From Thioalkalivibrio sulfidiphilus (lineage in GTDB: Bacteria; Pseudomonadota; Gammaproteobacteria; Ectothiorhodospirales; Ectothiorhodospiraceae): a DNA stretch of 32,135 nt. Location of the stretch: contig NZ_KB898956.1 in the NCBI RefSeq assembly GCF_000377945.1, forward strand, positions 1-32,135. The letters are read 5' to 3'. This document shows, one piece after another, positions 1 to 7,371 of the stretch. Both the position numbers and the translations under genes were made by a program. Every line of letters begins with the position of its first letter. Position 1 is the first letter of the stretch. Under the pieces are notes generated by a model, which was not told the DNA's origin, did no database searches, and was given only the letters and a program-made list of their open reading frames with translations.

Positions 1-228
1 CACCCCGTTGGCGTAGGCATACGTCAGCACCTTCACCATCATCGCCGGATCAAACGGCTGTCGGCGCCTGCCATCGCCTTCATAGCGGGCATGAAACGCC
101 GTGAGATCCAAGGCGTCCACCGCATCGGAGACGAAGTAGGCCAAATGCTGCTCCGGAAGCCACTCCTTGAGCGACGCGGGCAACAGTAACTGCTGATCGG
201 GATTGTAGGGGCGGTAGGTCGTCGGCAT
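1..228 (-). CDS. IS1182-like transposase, N-terminal part (runs off the window)
   Basis: The minus strand reads an open frame of 76 codons from an ATG at 228 to the window edge without a stop. It begins MPTTYRPYNPDQQLLLP and continues with a region containing FHARYEGDGRRRQPF and PAMMVKVLTYAYANGV. This is the typical start of IS1182-type DDE transposases (the InsH/DUF772 N-terminal domain, which binds the element ends). The catalytic part lies outside the window, so I cannot tell whether the copy is intact. The gene reads away from the FHA gene. The outer end of the insertion sequence should lie between 229 and about 290, but with only one end visible the terminal inverted repeat and target duplication cannot be defined. 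The family call rests on recognising the sequence; IS5-like relatives share the same domain. Confidence 0.85.
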   Translation of the reverse strand, partial: MPTTYRPYNPDQQLLLPASLKEWLPEQHLAYFVSDAVDALDLTAFHARYEGDGRRRQPFDPAMMVKVLTYAYANGV

Positions 229-288
229 AGCCAATTCTAACGCTGCAGGTTTCTACCGCCCAGGCTCCTAGCCCTTCAGACGTGATTC

Positions 289-350
289 GCCCGGAGGGCC
301 GGGCTCCTGCGAGGCAGGTGTTTGCCCGGCAGGAGCCTGGCCCTCGGGGC
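289..350. terminator. Large inverted repeat downstream of the FHA gene
   Basis: Bases 289-310 and 329-350 are inverted copies of each other (20 of 22 positions pair) around an 18-base loop. The structure starts 14 bases beyond the stop of the minus-strand FHA gene, where a transcription terminator would sit. There is no clear T-run in either direction, so it may instead be a repeat element or lie near the edge of the neighbouring insertion sequence. Confidence 0.5.
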
Positions 351-364
351 GTTTATGCCTGGGA

Positions 365-865
365 TCAGGGCTGTTTGGTGCCTTCGCGGCAGAAGAAGTA
401 GATCAGGTTGTCGCCGTTCTCGTTCAGGGGGCGGCCCAGGCTGAGATAGCCCGAGCCGGTCAGGGGCCGGGACTCCTGGTGCAGGAACACCACCTCGCCG
501 TTCTGCAGGCGGATGTAGGTGCCGTTGAGGCTCTGATCGATCAGCACGAAGCCGTTGTCTTTGAAGGCGATCCGGGCATGTTCCCGGGAGACGTAGTCCT
601 GGTCCAGTACCAGGTTGCATTGCTGCCGGCGACCGAGGATGAAGGATTCGGGCCGGGGGCTCAGGTTGATGACCTGCTCGCGGTAGTGCAGCAGCAGGTT
701 CCCCAGGTGATGGTCCTGCTCGAGGATCTCGTCGATACCCAGGCGCATACGGCGTTCCACGACCCGGCGGCGGTTCTGGGTCACCCATTCCCCGGTGCTG
801 TCCCGGAAGGGATATTCAGGTCGGCGGCGCCAGTTGCGTCTCTCGCCACGTCTGCGGATATCCAT
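365..865 (-). CDS. FHA-domain protein
   Basis: A 166-residue soluble protein. FHA domains bind phosphothreonine peptides and usually act as adaptors in Ser/Thr kinase or secretion signalling. The domain fills the C-terminal half: GR at 78-79, S93-R94-E95-H96 and N114-G115-T116 are the canonical phosphopeptide-binding positions, set in the usual beta-sandwich pattern (FILGR, CNLVL, VSREHARIAF, NGTYIR). The first 50 residues are very rich in arginine and contain RRRGERRNWRRRPEYPFRDS, probably a basic or nucleic-acid/membrane-contacting leader. I chose the ATG at 865; a GTG one codon upstream (868) is also possible. The gene is divergent from gspC with about 290 bases between them, so a functional link to secretion is possible but unproven. 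No partner kinase is visible in the window. Confidence 0.85.
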   Translation of the reverse strand: MDIRRRGERRNWRRRPEYPFRDSTGEWVTQNRRRVVERRMRLGIDEILEQDHHLGNLLLHYREQVINLSPRPESFILGRRQQCNLVLDQDYVSREHARIAFKDNGFVLIDQSLNGTYIRLQNGEVVFLHQESRPLTGSGYLSLGRPLNENGDNLIYFFCREGTKQP

Positions 866-1153
866 CACTGCCAGCGCCTCGCGAGTGGGGTCGATAGCAA
901 AAGTATAACCAAGCCCGATGCAAAAACGGCATGTGTCTCACTGACTTGGTCGTCATGCCCTTGTCATCTCCTCAACCAATAATGCCCGACCCTGCTGCTT
1001 GATCGCTGCCTCCCGACTTCATGGTATTTTGAAAGCATGTGCCCGATGTGTCTGTATGTACTATAGAAACAGTCTGCGTGCGGGGAGTACACTCGGGATC
1101 ATGAGCATTGAGACACGATCTGGCCAGGACCGTGCCCGGGTGGGTTGTCGTCC

Positions 1154-2062
1154 ATGAGCCTGGCGCAGCTGCCCATGGGGCTGGCGACCCGCTTCCAGGA
1201 GCGGGTGAATGTCACGCGTCTGGCGGGCTGGGTGACCGTGTTTCTGATCCTGCTGCTGGCCTATGCCCTGGCCCGACTGACCTGGGCCCTGCTGGCGCCC
1301 GCGCCTCTGGTGTTGCCGGCGCCGATGGTGGCGCCGACCCAGGTGGCCGCGGCTGGCAGCGCCGAGTCGCCTGCGGCCTCGGCCCTGGCCCGGGTGGCGG
1401 GATTGCACCTGTTCGGCCAGGCCGAGGTGCGTGATGAGGCAGCCGTGGCGGTGCCCGTGGATACGCCGGATACGCGCCTGAATCTCAGTCTCAAGGGTGT
1501 GGTGGCCGCTACACCGGTGGAACGGGGTATCGCGCTGATCGCCGATGAACGCGGCAATGAACGGCATTACGCCGTGGGCGCGGAGTTGCCCGGCGGCGCG
1601 ACCCTGGAGCAGGTGCACGGGGACCGGGTGGTGCTGCGGCGGGCCGGACGTTTCGAACAATTGAGGTTGCCCCGGGACGCGCCCCTGTCCGGCGAGGCGC
1701 CGGCGGTCCTGGTGCCGGAGCCCATGGCTCAGCCCGGTAGTCAGCCCGGTTCGATCCCAGAGGCCACCCGTCAGCAGTGGCTTCAAGATCCGCGCACCCT
1801 GTTCGACATGGTGCAGGCCCAGCCGGTGATGCAGGATGGTTCGATCCGGGGCTTTGCCATCTCCCCGCGCCGGGACGCGCGGGCGTTCCGCCAGGCGGGT
1901 CTGCGTCCGGGGGACGTGGTCACCTCCATCAACGGCGTGACCATCGCTGGCATGACCGATCCGGCGGCGATGATGGAACAGCTGGCCGGCGCCACCGAGC
2001 TGCGGCTGGATATCGAACGCAACGGACGTCCGGAGTCCGTGGTCATACAGGTGGGACCGTGA
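1154..2062 (+). CDS. gspC: Type II secretion inner-membrane protein GspC
   Basis: GspC links the inner-membrane platform of the type II secretion system to the outer-membrane secretin and helps choose substrates. The 302-residue product has a short cytoplasmic start, one membrane helix (about residues 22-42, hydrophobic LAGWVTVFLILLLAYAL), an Ala/Pro-rich linker, the periplasmic homology region (around RLNLSLKGVVAATPVERGIA, which contacts the secretin N0 domain) and a C-terminal PDZ-like domain (about 205-300, with FRQAGLRPGDVVTSINGV). I chose the ATG at 1154; an in-frame TTG three codons upstream is an alternative, and neither has a strong ribosome site. It is the first gene of the gsp operon. 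Upstream, 869-1153 holds no gene. A TTGAAA at 1029-1034 and a TACTAT at 1059-1064 occur there, but their 24-base spacing is too wide for a normal promoter. Confidence 0.95.
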   Translation: MSLAQLPMGLATRFQERVNVTRLAGWVTVFLILLLAYALARLTWALLAPAPLVLPAPMVAPTQVAAAGSAESPAASALARVAGLHLFGQAEVRDEAAVAVPVDTPDTRLNLSLKGVVAATPVERGIALIADERGNERHYAVGAELPGGATLEQVHGDRVVLRRAGRFEQLRLPRDAPLSGEAPAVLVPEPMAQPGSQPGSIPEATRQQWLQDPRTLFDMVQAQPVMQDGSIRGFAISPRRDARAFRQAGLRPGDVVTSINGVTIAGMTDPAAMMEQLAGATELRLDIERNGRPESVVIQVGP

Positions 2063-2134
2063 CGGTCTCATCCATGCCCCGCTTCGGGGCCGACAAGGTG
2101 AGATAACGATGCATTGTTTGCGGGGAGCGGTGTG

Positions 2135-4105
2135 ATGCGCCCATGGCTTGGCCGGGTGGTGATCCTGTTGGCGCTGTGGCTGGCGCAGCCGGCACTGGCC
2201 CAGGAAAACGACACCGTGGTGCTGAACTTCAAGGAGGCCGACATCCAGGCCCTGATCAGCATGGTCTCGGAGCAGACCGGCACCAACTTCGTGGTGGATC
2301 CCCGGGTACGCGGCCGCGTCACGGTGATCTCCGGCGCGCCGGTGAAGCGCGAGGAGCTCTACCGGATCTTCCTCTCGGTGCTGCGCATCCACGGCTTTGC
2401 CGCCGTGCCCGGTGACGGCGTGGTGAAGCTGATACCCGAGGTGCAGGCCAAGCAGACCGAGGTGCCCACGGTCGCGCCGCCGCGCGTCGGTACGGGCGAT
2501 GAGTACGTCACCCGGGTGATCAAGGTGGACCACGTGGACGCCGCCCAGCTGGTGCCCATCCTGCGTCCCCTGGTGCCCCAGAGCGGCCACCTGGTGGCCT
2601 CCGCCGAATCCAACGTGCTGATTGTCTCCGACAGCGCCGCCAATGCCCAGCGCATCGCCGAGCTGGTGGCGCGCATCGACCTGGACGGCCGGGAGGACAT
2701 GGAGATGATCCCCCTGCGTCACGCCTCCGCCGCCGAGGTGGTGCGCGTGCTCACCAGCCTGCACAGCGGCGAGGGCCGCCGCGGCCAGGTGCAGATGGTG
2801 GCCGACGAGCGCACCAACAGCATCCTGCTGGGGGGCGATCCCAAGCGGCGTGTAGCCATCCGCGCCATGATCTCCCACCTGGACACGCGCATCGAGGGCG
2901 GGAACGCCCAGGTCATCTATCTGCGCTATGCCAACGCGCCGGACATGGCGGAGGTGCTCAAGGGTCTGGTCGCGGGCATGGATCTTCCGGGCGGCGAGGC
3001 CCGGGACGGCCGGGGTCCCGGCGGCGTGAACATCCAGGCCCACGAGAGCACCAACGCCCTGGTGATCAACGGCCCGCCCGACGTGGTGCGCGACCTGCGC
3101 GCCGTGATCCAGCAGCTGGACGTGCGCCGCGCCCAGGTGCTGGTGGAGGCGGTGATCGCAGAGGTCTCCTACGACAAGGTCGCCGAACTGGGCGTGCAGT
3201 GGGGCGTGGGCAACCCCAACAGCGGCGTGGGGGTGATCAATTTCAATCGCAGCGGCTCGGGCATCATCGGTGTGGCGGGTGGCATCGATGCCTTCCTGCG
3301 GGGGGCTGTGGCTACCCCGCCGAACCTCGGCGACGGCGCCTTCCTGGGCGGTATCGGAACCTCCGGCTCCACCACCATCGCCGCCCTGCTGCGCGCCCTG
3401 GCCGGGGACTCCTCCAGCAACATCCTCTCCACCCCGAGCCTCATGACGCTGGACAACGAGGAGGCCGAGATCGTGGTGGGCCAGAACGTGCCCTTCATCG
3501 CCGGCCGTTCCATCGAGCAGTCGGGCCAGGCCTTCGACACCATCCAGCGTCAGGACGTGGGCGTGAAGCTGCGCATAAAACCCCAGATCAACGAGGGCAA
3601 TTCCATCCGTCTGGAGATCGAGCAGGAGGTCTCCCAGGTGGCAGCCGGCGCAACCGCCGCCGCGGACCTGGTCACCAACAAGCGCAGCCTGCGCACCATC
3701 GTCATGGTGGACGACGGCGAGATGGTGGTGCTGGGTGGACTGATCGACGACGTGCTGGTGCAGACCCAGGACCGGGTGCCCGGCCTGGGTTCCATCCCCG
3801 GCGTGGGCCGGCTGTTTCGCTACGACACTGCGCGCAAGGAAAAGCGCAACCTGATGGTGTTCCTGCATCCGGTGATCGTGCGCGACGTCGATACCAACCA
3901 ACGGCTGACCGAGTCCAAGTATTCCTACATCCGCGCTCAGCAGCTGGACGCCCGCGAGCGGGGCGCGCTGTTCATGTCCCGAGACGTGGCGCCCGTGCTG
4001 CCCCCGTGGGAGGAACTGCTGAGCCTGCCGCCGCCCTACGAGGCCGTCAGTGCACCCGCTACGGGCAACACCATCGACGTGAGGCCACCGCCGGCCCGCC
4101 CCTGA
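2135..4105 (+). CDS. gspD: Type II secretion outer-membrane secretin GspD
   Basis: GspD forms the multimeric outer-membrane channel through which folded proteins leave the periplasm. The 656-residue product begins with a Sec signal peptide (residues 1-23, ending QPALAQ) and follows with N0 ([19 protein letters not shown]), three N1-N3 ring modules (including [19 protein letters not shown] and [20 protein letters not shown]) and the C-terminal secretin beta-barrel domain ([21 protein letters not shown], and the signature [17 protein letters not shown]). The ATG at 2135 gives a clean signal peptide and has a GGGGAG sequence just upstream; an in-frame TTG at 2114 would add seven residues without benefit. 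No pilotin gene is evident nearby. The gene lies 72 bases after gspC and 23 before gspE. Confidence 0.97.
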   Translation: MRPWLGRVVILLALWLAQPALAQENDTVVLNFKEADIQALISMVSEQTGTNFVVDPRVRGRVTVISGAPVKREELYRIFLSVLRIHGFAAVPGDGVVKLIPEVQAKQTEVPTVAPPRVGTGDEYVTRVIKVDHVDAAQLVPILRPLVPQSGHLVASAESNVLIVSDSAANAQRIAELVARIDLDGREDMEMIPLRHASAAEVVRVLTSLHSGEGRRGQVQMVADERTNSILLGGDPKRRVAIRAMISHLDTRIEGGNAQVIYLRYANAPDMAEVLKGLVAGMDLPGGEARDGRGPGGVNIQAHESTNALVINGPPDVVRDLRAVIQQLDVRRAQVLVEAVIAEVSYDKVAELGVQWGVGNPNSGVGVINFNRSGSGIIGVAGGIDAFLRGAVATPPNLGDGAFLGGIGTSGSTTIAALLRALAGDSSSNILSTPSLMTLDNEEAEIVVGQNVPFIAGRSIEQSGQAFDTIQRQDVGVKLRIKPQINEGNSIRLEIEQEVSQVAAGATAAADLVTNKRSLRTIVMVDDGEMVVLGGLIDDVLVQTQDRVPGLGSIPGVGRLFRYDTARKEKRNLMVFLHPVIVRDVDTNQRLTESKYSYIRAQQLDARERGALFMSRDVAPVLPPWEELLSLPPPYEAVSAPATGNTIDVRPPPARP

Positions 4106-4128
4106 AAAGTTGCCCTGAACAGACGCAC

Positions 4129-5685
4129 ATGAGCAGTCCATCCCCAACCCTGGAGAACGCCGGCCTGACCGGCGAACTGCGCGAGGAACTGGCGGCCCAG
4201 ATCCCGGGCCCGGAGCAGGGCCTGAGTTTCGGCTTCGCCCGCCGCCACGGCGTGGTCATCCTGCAGGAGACCTTTTCACCCGGCCAGCCGGTGAGCATCG
4301 CCTGCAGGCAGGCGGTGAGCAGCCAGACCCTGGCGGAGCTGCGACGGCATCTGGGCTGTCCCCTGCGCATCGAGGCGGTCAGCGACGCGCGCTTCGACGC
4401 CCTGCTGCGGGAACGCTACGAGCGCAGCTCCAGCGACGCCATGCAGCTCATGGGCGACATGGGCGAGGAAGACCTGGACAGCGTGGCGCGCAGTCTGTCG
4501 GAGCCCGAGGACCTGCTGGAAACCGAGGATGACGCGCCCATCATCCGGCTCATCAACGCCCTGCTCACGGAGGCGGTGAAGGAAAACGCCTCGGACATCC
4601 ACATCGAGCCCTTCGAGAATCGCCTCACGGTGCGTTTCCGCGTGGACGGCGTGCTGCGCCAGGTACTGGAACCGCCCCGGGTGCTGGCGCCGCTGATCAC
4701 CTCGCGCATCAAGGTCATGGCGCGCCTGGACATCGCCGAGAAGCGTCTGCCCCAGGACGGACGCATCTCGCTCAAGGTGGCCGGTCGGGCCGTGGACGTG
4801 CGTGTCTCCACCCTGCCCTCCGGTCACGGCGAGCGGGTGGTGCTGCGTCTGCTGGACAAGCAGGCCGGGCGCCTGGACCTGGTGCAGCTGGGCATGGATG
4901 ACCGCACCCTCAAGGTGATGCAGCGCGCCATCCACCGGCCCCACGGCATCATCCTGGTCACCGGCCCCACCGGTTCCGGCAAGACCACCACCCTCTATGC
5001 GGTGCTCACCCAGTTGAACGACCGCAGCCGCAACATCCTCACCGTGGAAGACCCCATCGAGTACGATCTCGACGGCATCGGCCAGACCCAGATCAACCCC
5101 AAGGTGGAGATGACCTTCGCCCGGGGTCTGCGCGCCATCCTGCGCCAGGACCCGGACGTGGTGATGGTGGGCGAGATCCGCGACCTGGAGACGGTGCAGA
5201 TCGCCGTGCAGGCCTCGCTGACCGGTCACCTGGTGCTCTCCACCCTGCACACCAACACCGCCGTGGGTGCTATCACCCGTCTGCGGGATATGGGCGTGGA
5301 GCCCTTCCTGCTGTCCTCGACCGTCGTGGCGATCCTGGCCCAGCGCCTGGTGCGCGTGCTGTGCGAGCAGTGCAAGGAGCCCTATGCGGCCGGCGAGACC
5401 GAGTGCGAGCTGATCGGCCTGGCCAAGGAGCCGCCGCCCACCCTCTATCGCGCCGTGGGTTGTGACCACTGCAACGGCCTCGGCTACCGTGGCCGAACCG
5501 GTATCTACGAATTGGTGGAAGTGGACGATGCCCTGCGCAACCTGATCCACGACGGCGCCGGCGAGCAGCAACTGGAACGCCACGCCCGCGCCCACGGCCC
5601 CAGCATCCGCGCCGACGGCCGGCGCCGCGTCCTCGCCGGCCAGACCACGGTGGAGGAAGTGCTGCGTGTGACGAAGGAAGACTAG
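4129..5685 (+). CDS. gspE: Type II secretion ATPase GspE
   Basis: GspE is the cytoplasmic hexameric ATPase that powers pseudopilus assembly. The 518-residue product has the N1E/N2E-type N-terminal region that binds GspL (residues 1 to about 110), then the catalytic core: Walker [11 protein letters not shown] with K285, the Asp box ([18 protein letters not shown]), Walker B ([15 protein letters not shown]) and the His box ([13 protein letters not shown]). A four-cysteine zinc motif is present (C412, C415, C445, C448), as in classical GspE proteins. The ATG at 4129 is chosen because the conserved protein starts there; the open frame continues upstream only as an out-of-frame shadow of gspD. Unlike most downstream gsp junctions, there is no overlap with gspF: a 111-base repeat-rich spacer intervenes, and its first repeat unit begins on the base after the stop codon. 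Confidence 0.97.
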   Translation: MSSPSPTLENAGLTGELREELAAQIPGPEQGLSFGFARRHGVVILQETFSPGQPVSIACRQAVSSQTLAELRRHLGCPLRIEAVSDARFDALLRERYERSSSDAMQLMGDMGEEDLDSVARSLSEPEDLLETEDDAPIIRLINALLTEAVKENASDIHIEPFENRLTVRFRVDGVLRQVLEPPRVLAPLITSRIKVMARLDIAEKRLPQDGRISLKVAGRAVDVRVSTLPSGHGERVVLRLLDKQAGRLDLVQLGMDDRTLKVMQRAIHRPHGIILVTGPTGSGKTTTLYAVLTQLNDRSRNILTVEDPIEYDLDGIGQTQINPKVEMTFARGLRAILRQDPDVVMVGEIRDLETVQIAVQASLTGHLVLSTLHTNTAVGAITRLRDMGVEPFLLSSTVVAILAQRLVRVLCEQCKEPYAAGETECELIGLAKEPPPTLYRAVGCDHCNGLGYRGRTGIYELVEVDDALRNLIHDGAGEQQLERHARAHGPSIRADGRRRVLAGQTTVEEVLRVTKED

Positions 5686-5786
5686 TGGCAAGTCTCAAGT
5701 GGCTAGTGGCAAGGAAACTGCTTTCGCGCACAGCGCGAAACCGTGCCTTTTGCTGTGCCTTGCCACTAGCCACTAGCCACTTGCCA
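5686..5786. repeat. Palindromic element made of 7-base repeat arrays (gspE-gspF spacer)
   Basis: Four tandem 7-base units of the form TGGCAAG/TGGCTAG occupy 5686-5713 (one unit is degenerate, TCTCAAG). Four units in the opposite orientation (CTTGCCA/CTAGCCA) occupy 5759-5786. Between them lies a perfect inner hairpin, TTTCGCGC at 5722-5729 and GCGCGAAA at 5733-5740 with a three-base loop. Transcribed, the whole element could fold into one long hairpin in the middle of the gsp messenger. The first unit abuts the gspE stop codon. There is no open frame and no terminator-type T-run. Confidence 0.85.
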
Positions 5787-5787
5787 C

Positions 5788-5815
5788 TGTATTCAAATGC
5801 CCGCATTTGAATACA
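5788..5815. promoter_or_regulatory. Perfect 13-base palindrome covering the gspF start codon
   Basis: Bases 5788-5800 and 5803-5815 are exact inverted copies (TGTATTCAAATGC and its complement) separated by two bases. The gspF ATG at 5797-5799 lies inside the left arm, and no Shine-Dalgarno sequence precedes it. If formed in RNA, the hairpin would sequester the start codon. The right arm is also coding sequence for the conserved GspF residues AFEYT. Regulatory function is inference; the palindrome itself is directly visible. Confidence 0.6.
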
Positions 5816-7011
5816 CCGCCCTGAACCCCAAAGGCCGCGAGGTCCGGGGCGTCCTGGAAGGGGACACGCCGCGCCAGGTGCGTCAGCAGCTGCGCGAGGG
5901 CGGGCTCACGCCGTTGGAGGTGGAGGAGGTCAAGAGCCGGGAAGGGCGCCGCGTGCGCATGCCGGGTCTGGGCCGTGGCATCAGCGCCATGGACCTGGCC
6001 CTGCTCACCCGCCAGCTGGCCACCCTGGTGCGTTCCGGCCTGCCCATCGAGGAGGCCCTGGGCACGGTGGCGCGCCAGAGCGAGAAGCCGCGCATTCGCA
6101 GCATGCTCATGGCGGTACGCACCCGGGTGATGGAGGGGCACACCCTGGCCCGGGGCCTGTCCGACTTCCCCCACGTGTTCCCCGACATCTACCGCACCAC
6201 CGTGGAGGCGGGCGAACAGTCCGGCCACCTGGAGGTGGTGCTGGAGCGTCTGGCCGACTACACGGAAAACCGCCAGCAGATGCGCCAGAAGATCCAGCTG
6301 GCCCTGTTCTATCCCGCCATCCTCACCGCCATGGCGCTGCTGGTGACCATCGCCCTGCTGGCCTACGTGGTGCCGGAGGTGGTGCAGGTCTTCGAGGGTA
6401 TCGGCCAGGAGCTGCCCTGGCTGACCCGCACCCTGATCGCTGTCAGTGACGGCCTGCGGGACTACGGCCTGTGGATGCTGCTCGGCCTGGTGCTGGCCGG
6501 CATGGCCGCCGGCTGGCTGCTCAAGAAGCCCGGACCGCGTACCGCCTGGCACCGGATCATCCTGCGCATGCCGCTGGCCGGGCGCATGGCCCGGGGTATG
6601 AACACCGCCCGCTTCGCCCGCACCCTGTCCATCCTCTCCGCCAGCGGCGTGTCCGTGCTGGAGGCCCTGCGCATCTCCGCCCAGGTGGTGGCCAGCCTGC
6701 CCATGCGCGATGCCATCCAGACCGTGGCCCAGCGGGTGCGCGAGGGCTCCGGCATCGGCAACGCCCTGGAGCGCACCGGCTATTTCCCGCCCATCACCGT
6801 GCATCTCATCAAGAGCGGCGAGGCCAGCGGCAGCCTGGACGCCATGCTGGAGCGCGCGGCGGTGAACCAGGAGCGGGAACTGGAATCGCGCATCGGCATG
6901 CTCATGGGCATCCTGGAGCCGGTGCTGATCCTGGTCATGGGCCTGGTGGTGCTGGTGATCGTGCTGGCCATCCTGCTGCCCATCTTCGAACTCAACCAGC
7001 TGGTGAACTGA
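5797..7011 (+). CDS. gspF: Type II secretion inner-membrane platform protein GspF
   Basis: GspF is the polytopic inner-membrane core of the secretion platform and works with GspE and GspL in pseudopilus assembly. The 404-residue product has the usual two T2SSF domains. The first is cytoplasmic (about residues 65-190, with LALLTRQLATLVRSGLPIEEAL), the second repeats it (about 270-390, with TARFARTLSILSASGVSVLEAL), and each is followed by membrane helices (near 165-195, 220-240 and 370-395). The start at 5797 matches the conserved N-terminus MPAFEYTALNPKGREVRGVL, although it lies inside a palindrome and lacks a ribosome site, which is unusual for an operon-internal gene. The next gene begins only two bases after its stop, so the lipoprotein gene is probably translated from the same messenger. 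Confidence 0.97.
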   Translation: MPAFEYTALNPKGREVRGVLEGDTPRQVRQQLREGGLTPLEVEEVKSREGRRVRMPGLGRGISAMDLALLTRQLATLVRSGLPIEEALGTVARQSEKPRIRSMLMAVRTRVMEGHTLARGLSDFPHVFPDIYRTTVEAGEQSGHLEVVLERLADYTENRQQMRQKIQLALFYPAILTAMALLVTIALLAYVVPEVVQVFEGIGQELPWLTRTLIAVSDGLRDYGLWMLLGLVLAGMAAGWLLKKPGPRTAWHRIILRMPLAGRMARGMNTARFARTLSILSASGVSVLEALRISAQVVASLPMRDAIQTVAQRVREGSGIGNALERTGYFPPITVHLIKSGEASGSLDAMLERAAVNQERELESRIGMLMGILEPVLILVMGLVVLVIVLAILLPIFELNQLVN

Positions 7012-7013
7012 AC

Positions 7014-7367
7014 ATGGATGGACGTCGTCGCGTGTTTCTGGCAGCACTGTTGGCCCTGGCCGCCTCGGGCTGCCGACTGGATGTCTCCCCTTCTGAGGAG
7101 GAGGCGCGCATCCTGCGCATCATCGTCATGCCGACTCCGGAGGGCGGCCTTGACCCAGCCTCGTCGGAGGGCCTCGACCGTCTGTCCAGGGCCGCTGGAA
7201 CGCAACTGGTCCATGTGCGTCCAATGAGCGGTGGAGGACACGTGCTGGTCACCGCCGAGCCGGTGCCCCTGTCACGGATAGAGGCCATCCTCCAGCGGCT
7301 GGCGGCCGATCCCGCCATCGCGTATGCGGAAGAAGACCGCCGCGTCACGCACCAGTCCCCGGAATAG
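7014..7367 (+). CDS. Small lipoprotein resembling a free-standing subtilase propeptide (I9-like)
   Basis: A 117-residue protein with a lipoprotein signal (LAALLALAASGC, lipobox AASGC, cysteine at about residue 20). The residue after the cysteine is Arg, not Asp, so the usual sorting rule favours the outer membrane. The remainder has the layout of a subtilase propeptide/I9 inhibitor domain and is visibly related to the propeptide of the protease encoded directly downstream: RIIVM / RIIIKV, VHVRPMSGGGHVL / VYLRAMSGGADVV and YAEEDRRV / YAEPDARV line up in the same order and spacing. It lacks a catalytic domain and ends with its own stop codon four bases before the protease ATG. Inferred role: a membrane-tethered inhibitor or folding chaperone of the neighbouring protease. 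It sits two bases after gspF, in the secretion operon. The homology to the propeptide is clear by eye; the function is a hypothesis. Confidence 0.75.
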   Translation: MDGRRRVFLAALLALAASGCRLDVSPSEEEARILRIIVMPTPEGGLDPASSEGLDRLSRAAGTQLVHVRPMSGGGHVLVTAEPVPLSRIEAILQRLAADPAIAYAEEDRRVTHQSPE

Positions 7368-7371
7368 GTCC

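Noticed and set aside
1029-1064. A sigma-70 promoter for gspC (TTGAAA and TACTAT)
   Set aside because: The boxes are 24 bases apart, too far for a standard promoter; recorded only in the gspC note.
1061-4147. A 1028-codon open frame on the minus strand opposite gspC and gspD
   Set aside because: It is a GC-rich mirror frame of clearly conserved gspC/gspD coding sequence; its translation is low-complexity (His/Gly/Gln/Ala rich) with no recognisable domain.
5686-5786. Repeat arrays considered as a CRISPR array
   Set aside because: Units are only seven bases, directly adjacent, with no spacers, and occur in inverted pairs.
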